Source: Solirubrobacterales bacterium
Lineage (GTDB): Bacteria > Actinomycetota > Thermoleophilia > Solirubrobacterales > Solirubrobacteraceae
NCBI GenBank assembly: GCA_016215085.1
Contig: JACRMD010000010.1
Coordinates: 1 to 26,428 of the forward strand
Length of the DNA stretch: 26,428 nt
Direction of reading: 5' to 3'
This document shows, piece by piece, positions 24,974 through 26,428 of the stretch (positions within the stretch are counted from its first letter, which is position 1; each line of letters begins with the position of its first letter). Made by a program: the position numbers and the translations under genes. A model generated the notes under the pieces. The model ran no database searches, was not told the origin of the DNA, and saw only the letters and a list, made by a program, of their open reading frames with translations.

Positions 24974-26245
24974 TCATCGTCGCCGCGACGCTTCCCGCAG
25001 GTCTTCGATCAGCAGGTCGAGCACCGCCTCCTCGTGCACTCCGTGGCCGGCGGCGGCGATCGCGGCTGCGAGGGGAAGCAAGCGCCCGTGCAAGTTGCGC
25101 GGGCGCCGCGAGGCGAGGCCGGCAGTGGGGCGCGCGGTAATGGCGTCCCTATAGCTGTCGACGTCGTAACGCCACGGCTCCGCGCCGACGGTCTGCATCG
25201 CGCGCGAGACGATGTTCAGCCCGCCCCAGTCGAAGTCGCCGTGGACTCGGATGTCGCAGCCGTGGTCGCGCAGCGCCTCGAGCAGGCGCAGGCAGGCGGT
25301 GGTGAACTGGCCGTCGGCGCAGACCAGCGGCGGGCAGGCGGCGCCGAGTCCGCGCTCGGCCTTGCGCACCACCGACGGGTTCTCGCACACGAACACGGTG
25401 GCGGGCGTGAACGCCAGCGGCTCGTCGGTGAGGTTGCCGAGCGTGAGCGCCAAGTGGCGGCCGGCGGCCAGGCGGGTCATGCCGGCCACGAGACCGCCGC
25501 CGGCCACGGGCAGGTTGAGCGCGACCACCGCGCAGGAGATCGAGTCGGTCAGGACGCCGTGGCGCTCGAGCAACGCGCGGCGCTCTGACGCCTCGCCAGG
25601 GGCAGGGATGCCGTCGCGATGGGCGAGCAGGTTGACCAGCAGCTGCCCGGCGGCGGTGCCGGCGTCCAGCGCGTGCGCGTCGCCGCGCAGCCCGGCGGCA
25701 AGGATCGCCTGCGCCTCCGGCGGCGTGAGCGGCAACTGGGCGGCCACGTCGAGCGCGAGCATCAGCCCGGTGCCGTCGTCCTCGTAGGCCAGTCGTGCGA
25801 CCGCGCCGCGCGAGCGGGCGTGCTCGAGCCAGGCGGCCACCGCCGGATCCTCAGCAGCCGCGTGCGCCTCCGCACGCGTCCAGACGGCGGCGCGGCCGTC
25901 GCGCACCGCGCGGCGGGCTGCGCGATGGTTGGCCAGCGGGCCGCCGATCAGCTCGAGCGCCTCTTCCAGCCCGACGGCGAACCGCGAGCTGCGCAGCGCC
26001 GCGTCGACGCTCGCCAGGCGCACCGGTGCTGGGCCGCCGGGCGTCGGCGGCCGGTAACGCCGGCCCAGCAGGCCGGCCAAGGACTGGATCTCCTCCAGCG
26101 TGCAGTCCTCGAGCGTCACGGTGCCGGCCACCCGGCCGTGCTGCTCGACCTTCGCGCGGCTGGCGGCGAGCAGCCGCTGAAAGCCCGGCTGGCCGAGGTA
26201 GGCGCGCAGCGCTTGCGCCTCGGTGGCCGGCAGCGCGGCGCTCAC
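24974..26245 (-). CDS. jetD: JetD-like toprim nuclease subunit of a type II Wadjet system (TIGR02679 family)
   Basis: 423 residues from the minus-strand GTG 26245, which overlaps the jetC stop (GTGA); the 40 residues of open frame before it are the jetC gene read out of frame. The N-terminal part (LRAYLGQPGFQRLLAASRAKVEQHGRVAG, LEEIQSLAGLLGRRY) matches the DUF3323-type half. The C-terminal DUF2399/toprim half contains VFVCENPSVVRKAERG (E288) and HGDFDWGGLNI with the D-x-D pair D337/D339, the metal-binding residues of toprim nucleases. In Wadjet, the JetABC SMC complex extrudes circular DNA and JetD cuts small plasmids. Its TIGR02679-type architecture and the neighbouring SMC-like gene indicate type II. 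JetA and JetB should lie beyond the right edge. Confidence 0.85.
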   Translation of the reverse strand: MSAALPATEAQALRAYLGQPGFQRLLAASRAKVEQHGRVAGTVTLEDCTLEEIQSLAGLLGRRYRPPTPGGPAPVRLASVDAALRSSRFAVGLEEALELIGGPLANHRAARRAVRDGRAAVWTRAEAHAAAEDPAVAAWLEHARSRGAVARLAYEDDGTGLMLALDVAAQLPLTPPEAQAILAAGLRGDAHALDAGTAAGQLLVNLLAHRDGIPAPGEASERRALLERHGVLTDSISCAVVALNLPVAGGGLVAGMTRLAAGRHLALTLGNLTDEPLAFTPATVFVCENPSVVRKAERGLGAACPPLVCADGQFTTACLRLLEALRDHGCDIRVHGDFDWGGLNIVSRAMQTVGAEPWRYDVDSYRDAITARPTAGLASRRPRNLHGRLLPLAAAIAAAGHGVHEEAVLDLLIEDLREASRRR

Positions 26246-26428
26246 TCGTCGATCACCGCCACCTTGGTGGCGCCGTTCCAGCGGAAGTGCTCGGCGTAGA
26301 CGCCCCACTCGGCGTTGTCGCGGTGCAACTCGTAGAAGCCGACCTCCGGGACGGTGGCCACGCACGGATCGATGTCGTAGGCGGTCAGGAACAGGTCCAG
26401 GTCGAGGTCGACGAGCACCTTGAACATG
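26242..26428 (-). CDS. jetC: C-terminal end of the SMC-like ATPase JetC (TIGR02680 family), cut by window edge
   Basis: Minus strand; 61 codons up to the stop at 26242-26244, continuing beyond 26428. The sequence KVLVDLDLDLFLTAYDIDPCVATVPEVGFYELHRDNAEWGVYAEHFRWNG looks like the last part of an SMC/ABC head after Walker B: two strands (DLFLTAYD and GFYELHRD) and the terminal strand. This fits the C-terminus of the giant TIGR02680 ATPases. The identification leans on the coupled jetD; alone the fragment is too short for certainty. Confidence 0.7.
   Translation of the reverse strand, partial: MFKVLVDLDLDLFLTAYDIDPCVATVPEVGFYELHRDNAEWGVYAEHFRWNGATKVAVIDE

Overview
The window is a GC-rich bacterial stretch from the actinobacterial side of the tree. 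A Solirubrobacterales/Thermoleophilia-like organism is my best guess. The reasons are the dnaK-grpE-dnaJ-cbpM-clpB gene order, the DUF5335-type protein, the GTG starts, the ATGA/GTGA start-stop overlaps and the strong G/C third-position bias. The taxonomic call is inference; there is no rRNA, tRNA, CRISPR array or transposase to anchor it.

Layout. (1) 1-3600: the end of an unrecognised gene, then mostly small genes: a DUF5335-like protein coupled to a tiny membrane protein, a 67-aa acidic/basic protein, two convergent small zinc-ribbon proteins, a DoxX-family membrane protein followed by two strong hairpins, a membrane-anchored Ser/Thr-rich protein, and two short unknown ORFs. (2) 3733-10594: a chaperone operon on the plus strand, with start-stop overlaps at most junctions: dnaK, grpE (reading frame broken), a zinc-finger-less dnaJ/cbpA, a CbpM-like MerR-type modulator, clpB and a universal stress protein. 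(3) 10611-14862: a multi-pass membrane protein of unknown function on the minus strand, then an uncharacterised protein coupled to a eukaryotic-like Ser/Thr kinase, a remnant duplicate of the first of these two, a pterin dehydratase-like gene with a probable frameshift at its 5' end, and a VIT/CCC1-like transporter. (4) 14942-20005: a SpoIIE/RsbU-type phosphatase, two Hsp20 genes with a SAM hydrolase-like gene between them, a HAD phosphatase on the minus strand, and a redox cassette (one-cysteine peroxiredoxin, glutaredoxin-like protein, zinc-ribbon thioredoxin). (5) 20158-24328: a frameshifted MarR-type regulator and, divergent from it, a zinc-ribbon-bearing GT4 glycosyltransferase coupled to an amylo-alpha-1,6-glucosidase-like enzyme. 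(6) 24374-26428: two divergent mini-proteins separated by an 11-bp inverted repeat, then the 3' end of a type II Wadjet-like plasmid-defence operon (jetD and the last 61 codons of the SMC-like jetC) running off the right edge.

Taken together, the middle 17 kb looks like a stress-tolerance island: disaggregation (DnaK/DnaJ/ClpB), holding (two Hsp20), redox repair (Prx/Grx-like/Trx), universal stress protein and possible phospho-signalling (PP2C phosphatase, Ser/Thr kinase). Three genes (grpE, marR, the pterin dehydratase-like gene) are out of frame. Two of the three breaks lie at C runs, so consensus sequence error must be excluded before they are called pseudogenes.
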